48,727 bases of DNA from an uncultured Bacteroidales bacterium (GTDB lineage: Bacteria; Bacteroidota; Bacteroidia; Bacteroidales; Paludibacteraceae), in NCBI GenBank assembly GCA_945921355.1, contig CAMEKM010000008.1, positions 1 through 48,727 on the forward strand. The letters are read 5' to 3'. The position numbers and the translations under genes are program-made. Shown here in pieces: positions 9,321-17,438 of this stretch. The notes under the pieces were generated by a model. That model ran no database searches. It was not told the origin of the DNA and saw only the letters and a program-made list of their open reading frames with translations. Within the stretch, counting starts at the first letter, position 1. Every line of letters begins with the position of its first letter.

Positions 9321-10364
9321 ATGAAAACAATATTCAAAACACTGGCACTTGGAATGTTGCTCATGTCGGTTGTTTCTTGTGAGAAACACGACCTGTTTGA
9401 TGAGAATACAATTACTGGTGCAGTAGGACCAGAAACATATTGGGTAGTAGAGAGTAGTACGGTGAAAGCTGGTGAATCTATGGGATTTACAGGACAATAC
9501 TACTCCACTGTAGCCGAAATAGATCACTCTGAAGTGTGGTATGACTTGTTTGAGAAGGAAGATAAGATGGTATCTGCATCTCTTATCAAAGCTTTCACAT
9601 ATAGCGTAACGAGCAATACCACTGCCCAAAAGCGTATGTTGCAAACCATTCAGTCGTATGAACATTCAGAAGACTTGTGGAGTGATTCGCTTCGCGCGTA
9701 CGTGCTGACTGGTAATTTTCCTGTTAGTAGCACATTGGTTCCCCTTTCTTGGGTGCAACCTAAGGATACCAATGATTTTACAAAGAACCTACATGCGTAT
9801 TTTGGAGAAAACTTTGCAGAGGAATTTAAAGCTGGTGTAACTGAGAAAATGAATCCTACTGAGGAGGAACGAAATTACGATGCATATATGCAAGTCTTGA
9901 AAGGTTTGACATTGTTGAGTGATACGATTCTGACCCCTAATGGCGACCGTATGCCTTATTTGCAATGGATTACCGATTCTACCTTTAATGTGAATAGCAA
10001 TGCATGGAAAAAGGATTTCAAACAAAATGACACCATCTGGAGCAAAGTCAACTTTGATACATTGGGCTACTATTGGGATACTGTTATTAAACCGGTAGGA
10101 CGTCCTCCAAGACCTGACACCACTATCACACAAGTATGGATTACCAAACCATGGGTAGATGAGGTGATTTATGTATATCCACAAATTAAGCATGCGATTG
10201 ATAGTGTTTGGGAAAATCACGTGTCTTTCCTTGATTTGATTCTTGGTGCAGAGGGTTATTCGATTGAGTACAAGCGTGAATACAAGATCAATGCGGAATT
10301 GCGTATTTACGATAAGAAAGGAACCTATAGTAAAACTGACTCGAAAGAAATTTCGATTAACTAA
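9321..10364 (+). CDS. PUL-associated lipoprotein of unknown function
   Basis: A 347-residue lipoprotein: signal peptide with Cys20 (SVVSC). The frame is open from 9282, but ATG 9321 (MKTIFKT) gives a normal signal peptide and lies 30 bases after susD; ATG 9312 is an alternative. I recognise no domain. Its place between SusD and a PKD lipoprotein fits the SusE/F-like accessory surface lipoproteins of such operons. It contains a short Pro-rich stretch (VGRPPRPD) near residue 260. Function inferred from position only. Confidence 0.85.
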   Translation: MKTIFKTLALGMLLMSVVSCEKHDLFDENTITGAVGPETYWVVESSTVKAGESMGFTGQYYSTVAEIDHSEVWYDLFEKEDKMVSASLIKAFTYSVTSNTTAQKRMLQTIQSYEHSEDLWSDSLRAYVLTGNFPVSSTLVPLSWVQPKDTNDFTKNLHAYFGENFAEEFKAGVTEKMNPTEEERNYDAYMQVLKGLTLLSDTILTPNGDRMPYLQWITDSTFNVNSNAWKKDFKQNDTIWSKVNFDTLGYYWDTVIKPVGRPPRPDTTITQVWITKPWVDEVIYVYPQIKHAIDSVWENHVSFLDLILGAEGYSIEYKREYKINAELRIYDKKGTYSKTDSKEISIN

Positions 10365-10391
10365 TAAACAAACTTGATAATACAGATGAAT

Positions 10392-12113
10392 ATGAAACGA
10401 GATTTTTTGAAAATGCTATTGATAGCGATTCTTCCTATTTGTGCTGTGTCATGTATTGATAATGTGCCAGAAGAGGAAGTGCTCCCAAGAGATGCGGTTT
10501 CTTTTGAATATTTTATTGATCAAAATGTAGAGCCAAAGTATTATTTGGATTTCTATATTGATTCTGATATTACTTTCAAGAATACTTCTCCTGAAACTAC
10601 CAAAGGTGAACCTACTTGGGATTTTGGAGATGGAACAGCATTGTTGACAGGTGATTCAGTGACTCACTTCTATGCTAAGGCTGGTACGTATAAAGTGAGA
10701 TTGACCATTGGTGATTACAAGAGTGAGCATTCTATTATGATTGCTCCAATCAAACCGATAGTGAAGGCGAATATTGCGGATCCTATCTGCGAGGTGCGTT
10801 CTTCGTTGGTAACTTTCGATGTAGAGTTGCCTAATCCTAAGAATAAACCAGCTACTTTCTCTTGGACATTCCCTGCTGATACCAAGAGCGCAAGTGATGA
10901 GGACTACGATACTTTTGTTGGTAAAGATATCAATGATTTGCCTGCACCAGTGAAATTCTCTCACGTTGGTTCACAACAAGTACAATTGAAAGTGAAATTG
11001 GGTGACGATGATTTGGAACCAGCATTGCTAAACGTGCAAGTGGCTTATAATCAAGAGGTACCAACTCTTTACTATGCTGTACAAGGCGGGCGTATTATGG
11101 CGCACAAACTAACTGGTGGTAAGCAACCATCAGGTATGCAGATTAGTTCATATGACCTCGGCGTAGCATCAGGTCAGCACCCATTCAATATCCTGTTTAA
11201 GGATTCGTTGCTCTATGTATTAGATGCAGGTAAGCAATTCTATTATGTGAATGACGTAGATGGAGTGTTGGGCGATGGTAAGATTTCTGTATTGTCTAAG
11301 GATGGTAGTAAAGTACAAACCATGATTACCAATGCAGGTCAAGCAGCTTTTGATGACCCATTCTATGGCTATATTGAAGGCGATTTCTTGTACTATGCGA
11401 ACCGTAATACAGGTATTATGAAGGTGGCGCTGACTGATCGCGACAAAGTGTATAATATTACCGATTATCCTTATTACGTTCGCCACAACCACTTGCAATA
11501 CTATGGCGTAGGTGGATTGGCGTATGGCGCGGTTAGCCGTAATTTTGCTAAAATCAATGGCGTATGGCACTGGTCAACTTGCCACACTGCTACTGCTACT
11601 TTCTGCTTTATGGATGATGATATTTTGAAAGATCCAGTTACGCAGGGCGATAAAAATAAACTACCAGAAGAGGGAAAAATCTGCGAAGGTATGAAGATAG
11701 GTGCGTTCTGCTACGTAGCGAAACACGATAAGGTGGTATTCTCCGTGATGGAAGCTACTGCCAACAACCTCTGCGTGTGCACTTATGCTGATTGGAAAGC
11801 GATGGAAACTGCTGGTGCTGTGAATAATGTAGCCGTTACCTTTGATGGAAAACCTTTTGCAAGTAACTTAGATGGTAACTTACCTGCAGTAGAGGGAACG
11901 GGTGTAGAAAGCGTTGGTATTTGTCAAATCAGCTATGACGAAGTAAACGATTGTGTATATTTCGCATATCGCAATAATGGTAAAGTTACTGATCGTTATC
12001 CAAACACGGGTATCTATTGCTATAGTTTTGCTTCGGGTACCGTTACTTGCCTCATCCCAGGCGTTAGTGCTTACGGTGTTGCTGTAAACAATAATCCTTC
12101 TAAATTGTTCTAA
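10392..12113 (+). CDS. PKD-domain surface lipoprotein with propeller-like region
   Basis: A 573-residue lipoprotein with lipobox Cys21. Residues about 45-125 form a PKD domain (WDFGDG and HFYAKAGTYKVRL are the classic signature). A second Ig-like segment follows (about 130-215), then repeated strands with aspartates and aromatics (YYAVQGGRIMAH..., LLYVLDAGKQFYYV) that look like a beta-propeller. Probably a surface glycan- or protein-binding component of the SusCD system. Start set at ATG 10392; the frame is also open from 10374. Its stop codon overlaps the next ATG by one base, so translation is coupled. Confidence 0.85.
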   Translation: MKRDFLKMLLIAILPICAVSCIDNVPEEEVLPRDAVSFEYFIDQNVEPKYYLDFYIDSDITFKNTSPETTKGEPTWDFGDGTALLTGDSVTHFYAKAGTYKVRLTIGDYKSEHSIMIAPIKPIVKANIADPICEVRSSLVTFDVELPNPKNKPATFSWTFPADTKSASDEDYDTFVGKDINDLPAPVKFSHVGSQQVQLKVKLGDDDLEPALLNVQVAYNQEVPTLYYAVQGGRIMAHKLTGGKQPSGMQISSYDLGVASGQHPFNILFKDSLLYVLDAGKQFYYVNDVDGVLGDGKISVLSKDGSKVQTMITNAGQAAFDDPFYGYIEGDFLYYANRNTGIMKVALTDRDKVYNITDYPYYVRHNHLQYYGVGGLAYGAVSRNFAKINGVWHWSTCHTATATFCFMDDDILKDPVTQGDKNKLPEEGKICEGMKIGAFCYVAKHDKVVFSVMEATANNLCVCTYADWKAMETAGAVNNVAVTFDGKPFASNLDGNLPAVEGTGVESVGICQISYDEVNDCVYFAYRNNGKVTDRYPNTGIYCYSFASGTVTCLIPGVSAYGVAVNNNPSKLF

Positions 12114-14659
12114 TGAAATTCATTCATAAAATATGCTTTCTCGCTCTTGGCTTGTGCATGGCGCTTACGCTCCATGCACAGCCCAAGCGTGAGTTTCGTG
12201 CCTCTTGGCTAACCACCGTATGGGCGATTGATTGGCCTAACCCACATAGCCAAGCTGATGCTGCTGGTCAACAACAACAGCAAAACTACATGATCTCGCT
12301 CCTCAAACTCCACGAGAAGGCTAATCTCAATGCGGTCTTCTTCCAAGTGCGTGGTTTCTGCGATGCGATGTATAAATCTCAATATGAGCCTTGGAGTCAG
12401 TATCTCACAGGTACTCGTGGTGGCGAACCTACCTACGATCCTCTCCAACTCGTTATTGATTCTGCCCACGCGCGTGGTATGGAGGTACATGCGTGGCTCA
12501 ACCCTTATCGTTATGCTTCTTCGGATGCTACTTACGGTAAGAATCACCCTAAAGATTACTACAATACCCACCCAGAGTGGTTAGTTAAGTGTGGTGATAT
12601 CACAATCCTCAATCCATCCTTACCTGAAGTACGCGAGCAAATATGCAAGGTAGTTGTTGATATCGTTAAGAACTACGACGTGGATGGTATTATCTTTGAC
12701 GACTATTTCTATCAATCGGGTTATCAAAACTCGTATGATGATGCACAATATAATGCGTATTGCGACACCGCAACTACCATCATGACACGTGCTGATTGGC
12801 GCCGTGCACAAAACAACCTCATGGTACGCATGGTCAACGATGCTATCAAGGCTACCAAACCATGGGTCAAATTTGGTATCGGTCCTGCTGGCGTAGCAGG
12901 TAAGGCTAACACCTCTGCTCCGGTCTATGGCGTAGAGCCTTGTCCTACTCCTTCTTCTGACTGGCAGTACAACCAAATCTATGCAGATCCTCTCGCTTGG
13001 TACAGCGAGCATACCATCGACTATATGGCTCCACAAATCTACTGGACCATCAGCTCTTGGGCGAACTATGATGTGATCTGCAAATGGTGGTCAGACATGG
13101 CTTGCCACTTCAATCGTCATATGTATGTGAGCCATAGCCTAAGTGCAATGGTTAGCGACAATGTATCGTTGTCTAGTGGTCAATTCCATAAAAGTGAGAT
13201 TGGTGCACAAATCGAACTCAATCGCCTATACGACCGCATGGATGCTCCAGGTAGTTGTTGGTATAGTTTCTCCGATGGTATAACTACCAAGGACTATTTC
13301 AGTTATATTGAGTCTGAAGTCAATACCAATGCATCTGTTGTCCCACAAATGTCTTGGCTCTCCACCAACGAGTGCCTTTATGTAAGCAATATCACCAAGT
13401 CGGGCAACAAACTCTCTTGGAAAGCACCTAAGTCCAATCTCCGTTATGCGGTATATCAAATCCCTACATCTGAGATTGGAAAACATGGCACTGTGTACGC
13501 TAGCAAATATCTCTTGGGTACTACTTATACCAACGAGTTTAATGTGGCGAATAAGTTTGCTTTAGATGCTTCTATTCCATCAGTTTATGCCGTGGCTGTA
13601 CTTGATCGTTTTGGTAACGAGCACCCTGCACGCACGATGGATAACACCTCTTGGGGCAAGTCGCCTGTGGCGGAGATCACGTATCCTCTGAACAATACCC
13701 CTGCGCTCATGCCATGTAACGTGACATGGAAACCTGTCACAGGGGCGGACTCTTACTTCTTCCAACTCTCCAAGTCTGCTGACTTCTCAGAGATTGATTA
13801 TGAGTACGAGGTTTCAGAGCCTACTTTCTATTTGGGCAAAATCTATTGGCTCAAATCAGATGGCACCTACTACTGGCGCGTGCGCACACGCAGTATCAAT
13901 AAGGAAGACTCCTTTACGGATATCCACTCTTTCAATGGTTCTTATTTCCGAATGCAGTCACCTGCCGAAGGTGATACCTGCGACTTTGTTACACCTACTT
14001 TCGTTTGCGACAAGGTCAACTACTCAAATGTCAAATACACCTTTGAACTATCTTCTACTGCTAAGTTTGACGAAGCGTCTATGGTACACGTAGGTACTTC
14101 TTCTACCAATAGTTACAAACTGCCATTCGACCTCTTGGCTTCGCGCGACTATTATGTCCGTGCTACCGCTCAGTTCAATGGCTTAGAAGTGAAGACTACC
14201 GATACCAAATTCCGCACCAAAGCACAATATGTGCCTGTTCCTGTCATCACTTGGCCTACAAATGGCATAGAAATTGCAGGACAAGATCTCAAAGTGGTTT
14301 GGAAGAAACAAGCATCATCTGGTTTCCAAGTGGAACTCAGTACCTCTACGTCGTTTGCGCCTCGTAATACTACGAAGATTCGTCTTGATGATCCTGCTGC
14401 AACATCTGCCACAACTACCCTCAAAAGCGGTACATGGTATATCCGCGTGATGGCGGTAGCTGAAGGTGGATACACAGACCCATCTGAAGTGGTGCAAATC
14501 AAGATGGGTGTAGATGGTGGAGTCAACGGATTGGAAGATCCTACTGCGGTAAAGGATGTGCCTGTTAAGGCATCTCCTATTAAGATTATTGAAAATGGGC
14601 AAGTATATATTCTGCGTAATGGCGTGCGTTACAATATCCTTGGTCGCACCGCACAATAA
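12113..14659 (+). CDS. GHL10-family glycoside hydrolase with Fn3-like domains and C-terminal tail
   Basis: An 848-residue secreted protein. Signal peptide 1-22; glycosyl-hydrolase-like 10 (DUF187) TIM barrel about 27-400, with the EFRASWLTTV opening, AWLNPYR and the acidic strand end DGIIFDDY (Asp196/Asp197 candidate catalytic residues). Fn3/Ig-like modules fill about 410-800. The E. coli member DigH (YddW) cuts peptidoglycan glycan strands lacking stem peptides, so a denuded-glycan hydrolase is plausible, and an amidase lies at 19785. The last ~23 residues carry the tail IENGxxxILxNGVxYNxxG shared with the next three genes. ATG overlaps the previous stop by one base. The final codons lie in an 11-bp tandem repeat. 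Confidence 0.88.
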   Translation: MKFIHKICFLALGLCMALTLHAQPKREFRASWLTTVWAIDWPNPHSQADAAGQQQQQNYMISLLKLHEKANLNAVFFQVRGFCDAMYKSQYEPWSQYLTGTRGGEPTYDPLQLVIDSAHARGMEVHAWLNPYRYASSDATYGKNHPKDYYNTHPEWLVKCGDITILNPSLPEVREQICKVVVDIVKNYDVDGIIFDDYFYQSGYQNSYDDAQYNAYCDTATTIMTRADWRRAQNNLMVRMVNDAIKATKPWVKFGIGPAGVAGKANTSAPVYGVEPCPTPSSDWQYNQIYADPLAWYSEHTIDYMAPQIYWTISSWANYDVICKWWSDMACHFNRHMYVSHSLSAMVSDNVSLSSGQFHKSEIGAQIELNRLYDRMDAPGSCWYSFSDGITTKDYFSYIESEVNTNASVVPQMSWLSTNECLYVSNITKSGNKLSWKAPKSNLRYAVYQIPTSEIGKHGTVYASKYLLGTTYTNEFNVANKFALDASIPSVYAVAVLDRFGNEHPARTMDNTSWGKSPVAEITYPLNNTPALMPCNVTWKPVTGADSYFFQLSKSADFSEIDYEYEVSEPTFYLGKIYWLKSDGTYYWRVRTRSINKEDSFTDIHSFNGSYFRMQSPAEGDTCDFVTPTFVCDKVNYSNVKYTFELSSTAKFDEASMVHVGTSSTNSYKLPFDLLASRDYYVRATAQFNGLEVKTTDTKFRTKAQYVPVPVITWPTNGIEIAGQDLKVVWKKQASSGFQVELSTSTSFAPRNTTKIRLDDPAATSATTTLKSGTWYIRVMAVAEGGYTDPSEVVQIKMGVDGGVNGLEDPTAVKDVPVKASPIKIIENGQVYILRNGVRYNILGRTAQ

Positions 14660-14692
14660 CCGCACAATAACCGCACAATAACCGCACAATAA
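14649..14692. repeat. 11-bp tandem repeat, 4 exact copies
   Basis: Four exact copies of CCGCACAATAA. The first copy encodes the end of the GHL10 protein and its TAA stop, so later copies add spare stops in shifted frames. Downstream (14720-14740) are three overlapping GTCCAC/GTGGAC arms that could pair in two alternative ways; no T-run follows. Confidence 0.95.
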
Positions 14693-14784
14693 ATACAATT
14701 TTTACTTAACGCAACCAAGGTCCACCGTGGACGTGTCCACAACGGATGAGGAAGCAATTTATTAACCAAAAAAACAACAAATTT

Positions 14785-17241
14785 ATGAAAAGATTTTCAA
14801 TCTTTTGCGCAGCTCTATTCGCAGCTGCAACATCATTTGCTGCCGTTACTTACGAGTTGAACGGTGGTGTGACCAATGACGACAATTGGTTGAGCAAAGG
14901 TGACATGTGGACAGCTTTCTGCGCTGACGCTGGTGTTACTACTTTGGGTACTCTTGAAGAGGTAAAGGCTCTTGGTGACCCTTACACTGCAATCTGTACT
15001 CCTCTTGGTGCTTCTCAAGCACAAGCTATCCTTGACAACGCAAAGTGGGATTGGCTCGAGACTTACGTTATGACAGTTCAAAATGCTGACGCTAATGCTA
15101 CCGCTCTTGTTGAGGGTACTTCTTCTGCAGGTTGGCGTTATGCTTTGGCAGCTTTCTTCTTGGAGAGCCAACGTACAGGATGGCCAAAATCTGCTGATTT
15201 TGCTGTAGCTGGTACTCCAGAGGCTTTCATCCCAGCTTGGAAACATGCTTTCGCTAACCCAACCGAGCCTACAGCTGAGTGGGTTTTGAACGCTCCTTAC
15301 AAAGAGGGTTCTACTTTCGATGGTTGGTATGCTGCTGCTGACTTCTCTGGCGAGAAAGTTGTTAAAATCGACGCTACTACTACCGGTACTCTCTACGCTA
15401 AATGGGTAGAGTACATCCCAACTGTAGTTGAGGTTCGCGCTTTGGCTGACGATACCGAGACCAAGGTTTCTGGTGTGGTTAACTTCATCTCTGGCAAGAA
15501 CATCTACATCCAAGACGCTACTGCTGGTATCCTTGTTTACACAAGCGAGACTCCTTCTTGCAAAGTAGGTGACAAGATCGTTGCTAAGGGTAAGAAAGTT
15601 ATGTATGGTGGTGCTCCTGAGGTTAAGAGCGCGGTTATTGAGTCTGCTGAGGCTGCTTCAGTAACTGCTCCTACCGTATTCGAGACTTTGACTCCACTTG
15701 TTGCTGACTCTCTCGAGCACAAATATTTCGCTACCAACGTTCAAATCGCTGGTGTGACTATCGTTGAGTACGATAGCTACAACAACCCAACTGTACAAGA
15801 TGCTACAGGTGTGAAGGCTTTGTGCTACAGGATGGCACTTGATCCAGTTGTTTTCCCAATCGGTTCTAAAGTTACTGTAACTGCTGTAGCTGGCTGGTAC
15901 AATGGATTCCAATTCGTTGGTGATGCTGCTGGTATCGTTATCCCTGTTGCTGGTGTAGTTGAGGACTTTACATATCCAACTCGTCACGATGGTCGTTACT
16001 CTTTGAAGAACAACTGGGTGATCTCTAACATGGAGGATAACTTTGCTGCTAACAAGCCAGGTTCTAACGACTTCGTTCGTGGTATGGCTGCTAAGGACGG
16101 TAAGATGTACTTCATCAACCGTGAGACCATGTCTATCGTTGTTGTAGATGGTAAGACTGGTAACATGCTTGATCCTATCGTACTCCAAGGTACTGACACC
16201 CTCTTCAAATCTGCTACTCTAGATTCTCTTGGTAACAAGGTTTGGTCTAGTGGTACAACTCTTCCTTACAATGATATCAAGTTTGACCAAGCTGGTCACT
16301 GCTTGATCGGTGCATGTTTGACAGGTGCTAGCAAGTGCCAAACATTCTACATCTACGTCGTTGACCTCGCTACTGGTGTTTGCACCAAGCTCATCGAGGA
16401 CGTTCTCTGGGAGAACCCAGGTTTGGATCAAGTACAATTCCGTTTTGACGCATTCGGTGCTGCTGGTGACGTAACCAAGAATGGTGTAATTATGGCTGCT
16501 GATGCTAACGGTTCTTGGAATGTATATCGTTGGTTGATCACTGACGGCGTTGCTGGCGAAGGCGAGCAAGTGGCTGTTCTTCTTGACCCAGCTGTTGACG
16601 AATCACTCTTTATCAAGGCTGCTGGTTATGGTACAGCTCCTCAAATCTTCCCACAAGATGAGGAAGGTTCACTCTTCTACGTGGACGGCTTCAACACATT
16701 GCCAATGTTGTTCTACGGTTCACCAGAGGAAGGTGCTACGTTGATCGACGACTTCATCAACGTTCCTACTGGTGTGAATGTTTGGAACAATGATGGTGAT
16801 ACCATCGCTATGAACGCTAACTTCAACGGTCTTGTTGAGTTCCAAGTAGGTGAGGAGTACTTCCTCTTGATGGTGGCTACTAACAATACTCATAGCCTTC
16901 CTACTTCTTACGCTCTCTTCAAGTTTGCTGACGCTGACCGTGCATTCGCAGGTATGGAGCCACTTTGGTACTTCCCACACAATGGTCTTGGTACAGCTAC
17001 TATCGGCTGCCGTACAGCAACTCCTTCTGTTGACGTAGTTAGCGATACAGAGGCTACTCTCTACCTCTATGCTACCAACAACGGTTATGCTGCTTACACC
17101 TTGACAATTGATCCTACTGCAGCTGCTGTAGAGGATATCGAGGCTGTTAAGGTAGGTGCTGAGAAAGTGATCGAGAACGGCCAAATCTTCATCTTGAAGA
17201 ATGGCGTTAAATACAACGCTCTTGGTGCTCAAGTAAAATAA
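14785..17241 (+). CDS. Secreted InlB-repeat / propeller protein with C-terminal tail
   Basis: An 818-residue secreted protein. Signal peptide to about residue 20; a Listeria-Bacteroides (InlB B) repeat about 180-210 (FDGWYAAADFSGEK...LYAKW); one or two OB-fold-like segments about 215-395; then a propeller-like region about 400-780 resembling DUF4623. The C-terminal IENGQIFILKNGVKYNALG tail matches its neighbours. ATG 14785 (MKRFSIF) gives a clean signal peptide; the frame is open from 14746. Codon use differs from its neighbours: alanine is nearly always GCT, asparagine mostly AAC, phenylalanine mostly TTC, suggesting strong expression. A perfect terminator follows. No enzyme motif seen; a binding or surface-structural role is likely. 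Confidence 0.85.
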   Translation: MKRFSIFCAALFAAATSFAAVTYELNGGVTNDDNWLSKGDMWTAFCADAGVTTLGTLEEVKALGDPYTAICTPLGASQAQAILDNAKWDWLETYVMTVQNADANATALVEGTSSAGWRYALAAFFLESQRTGWPKSADFAVAGTPEAFIPAWKHAFANPTEPTAEWVLNAPYKEGSTFDGWYAAADFSGEKVVKIDATTTGTLYAKWVEYIPTVVEVRALADDTETKVSGVVNFISGKNIYIQDATAGILVYTSETPSCKVGDKIVAKGKKVMYGGAPEVKSAVIESAEAASVTAPTVFETLTPLVADSLEHKYFATNVQIAGVTIVEYDSYNNPTVQDATGVKALCYRMALDPVVFPIGSKVTVTAVAGWYNGFQFVGDAAGIVIPVAGVVEDFTYPTRHDGRYSLKNNWVISNMEDNFAANKPGSNDFVRGMAAKDGKMYFINRETMSIVVVDGKTGNMLDPIVLQGTDTLFKSATLDSLGNKVWSSGTTLPYNDIKFDQAGHCLIGACLTGASKCQTFYIYVVDLATGVCTKLIEDVLWENPGLDQVQFRFDAFGAAGDVTKNGVIMAADANGSWNVYRWLITDGVAGEGEQVAVLLDPAVDESLFIKAAGYGTAPQIFPQDEEGSLFYVDGFNTLPMLFYGSPEEGATLIDDFINVPTGVNVWNNDGDTIAMNANFNGLVEFQVGEEYFLLMVATNNTHSLPTSYALFKFADADRAFAGMEPLWYFPHNGLGTATIGCRTATPSVDVVSDTEATLYLYATNNGYAAYTLTIDPTAAAVEDIEAVKVGAEKVIENGQIFILKNGVKYNALGAQVK

Positions 17242-17279
17242 GAATTACGTTAAGTAATTTTTAATACTTTGATACTATG

Positions 17280-17310
17280 GCGGTGCGTCAATCGACGCAC
17301 CGCTTTTTTT
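17280..17310 (+). terminator. Rho-independent terminator
   Basis: A perfect 10-bp stem GCGGTGCGTC/GACGCACCGC with a 4-base loop followed by seven T. It ends the susC-to-14785 transcription unit. Confidence 0.95.
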
Positions 17311-17314
17311 ATCC

Positions 17315-17346
17315 ATGAAACCTTGAAACTCTGAAACTTTGAAACT
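17315..17346. repeat. 8-bp array, 4 units
   Basis: Units ATGAAACC, TTGAAACT, CTGAAACT, TTGAAACT lie between the terminator and the next promoter. Confidence 0.85.
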
Positions 17347-17360
17347 TTTTTCTGCAAACG

Positions 17361-17392
17361 TTTGTATATTTGAAAAAAAAGTAGTAACTTTG
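17361..17392 (+). promoter_or_regulatory. Promoter of the NAGPA-amidase operon
   Basis: TTTG at 17361-17364, 20 bases, TAACTTTG at 17385-17392. Predicted start near 17397 gives a ~42-base leader. The short palindromic GCAAACGTTTGT just before the -33 box could be an operator. Confidence 0.82.
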
Positions 17393-17438
17393 CGGGGTAA
17401 TTTGTAAAACTATAGTTTACCGTTAAATTTTATACACC

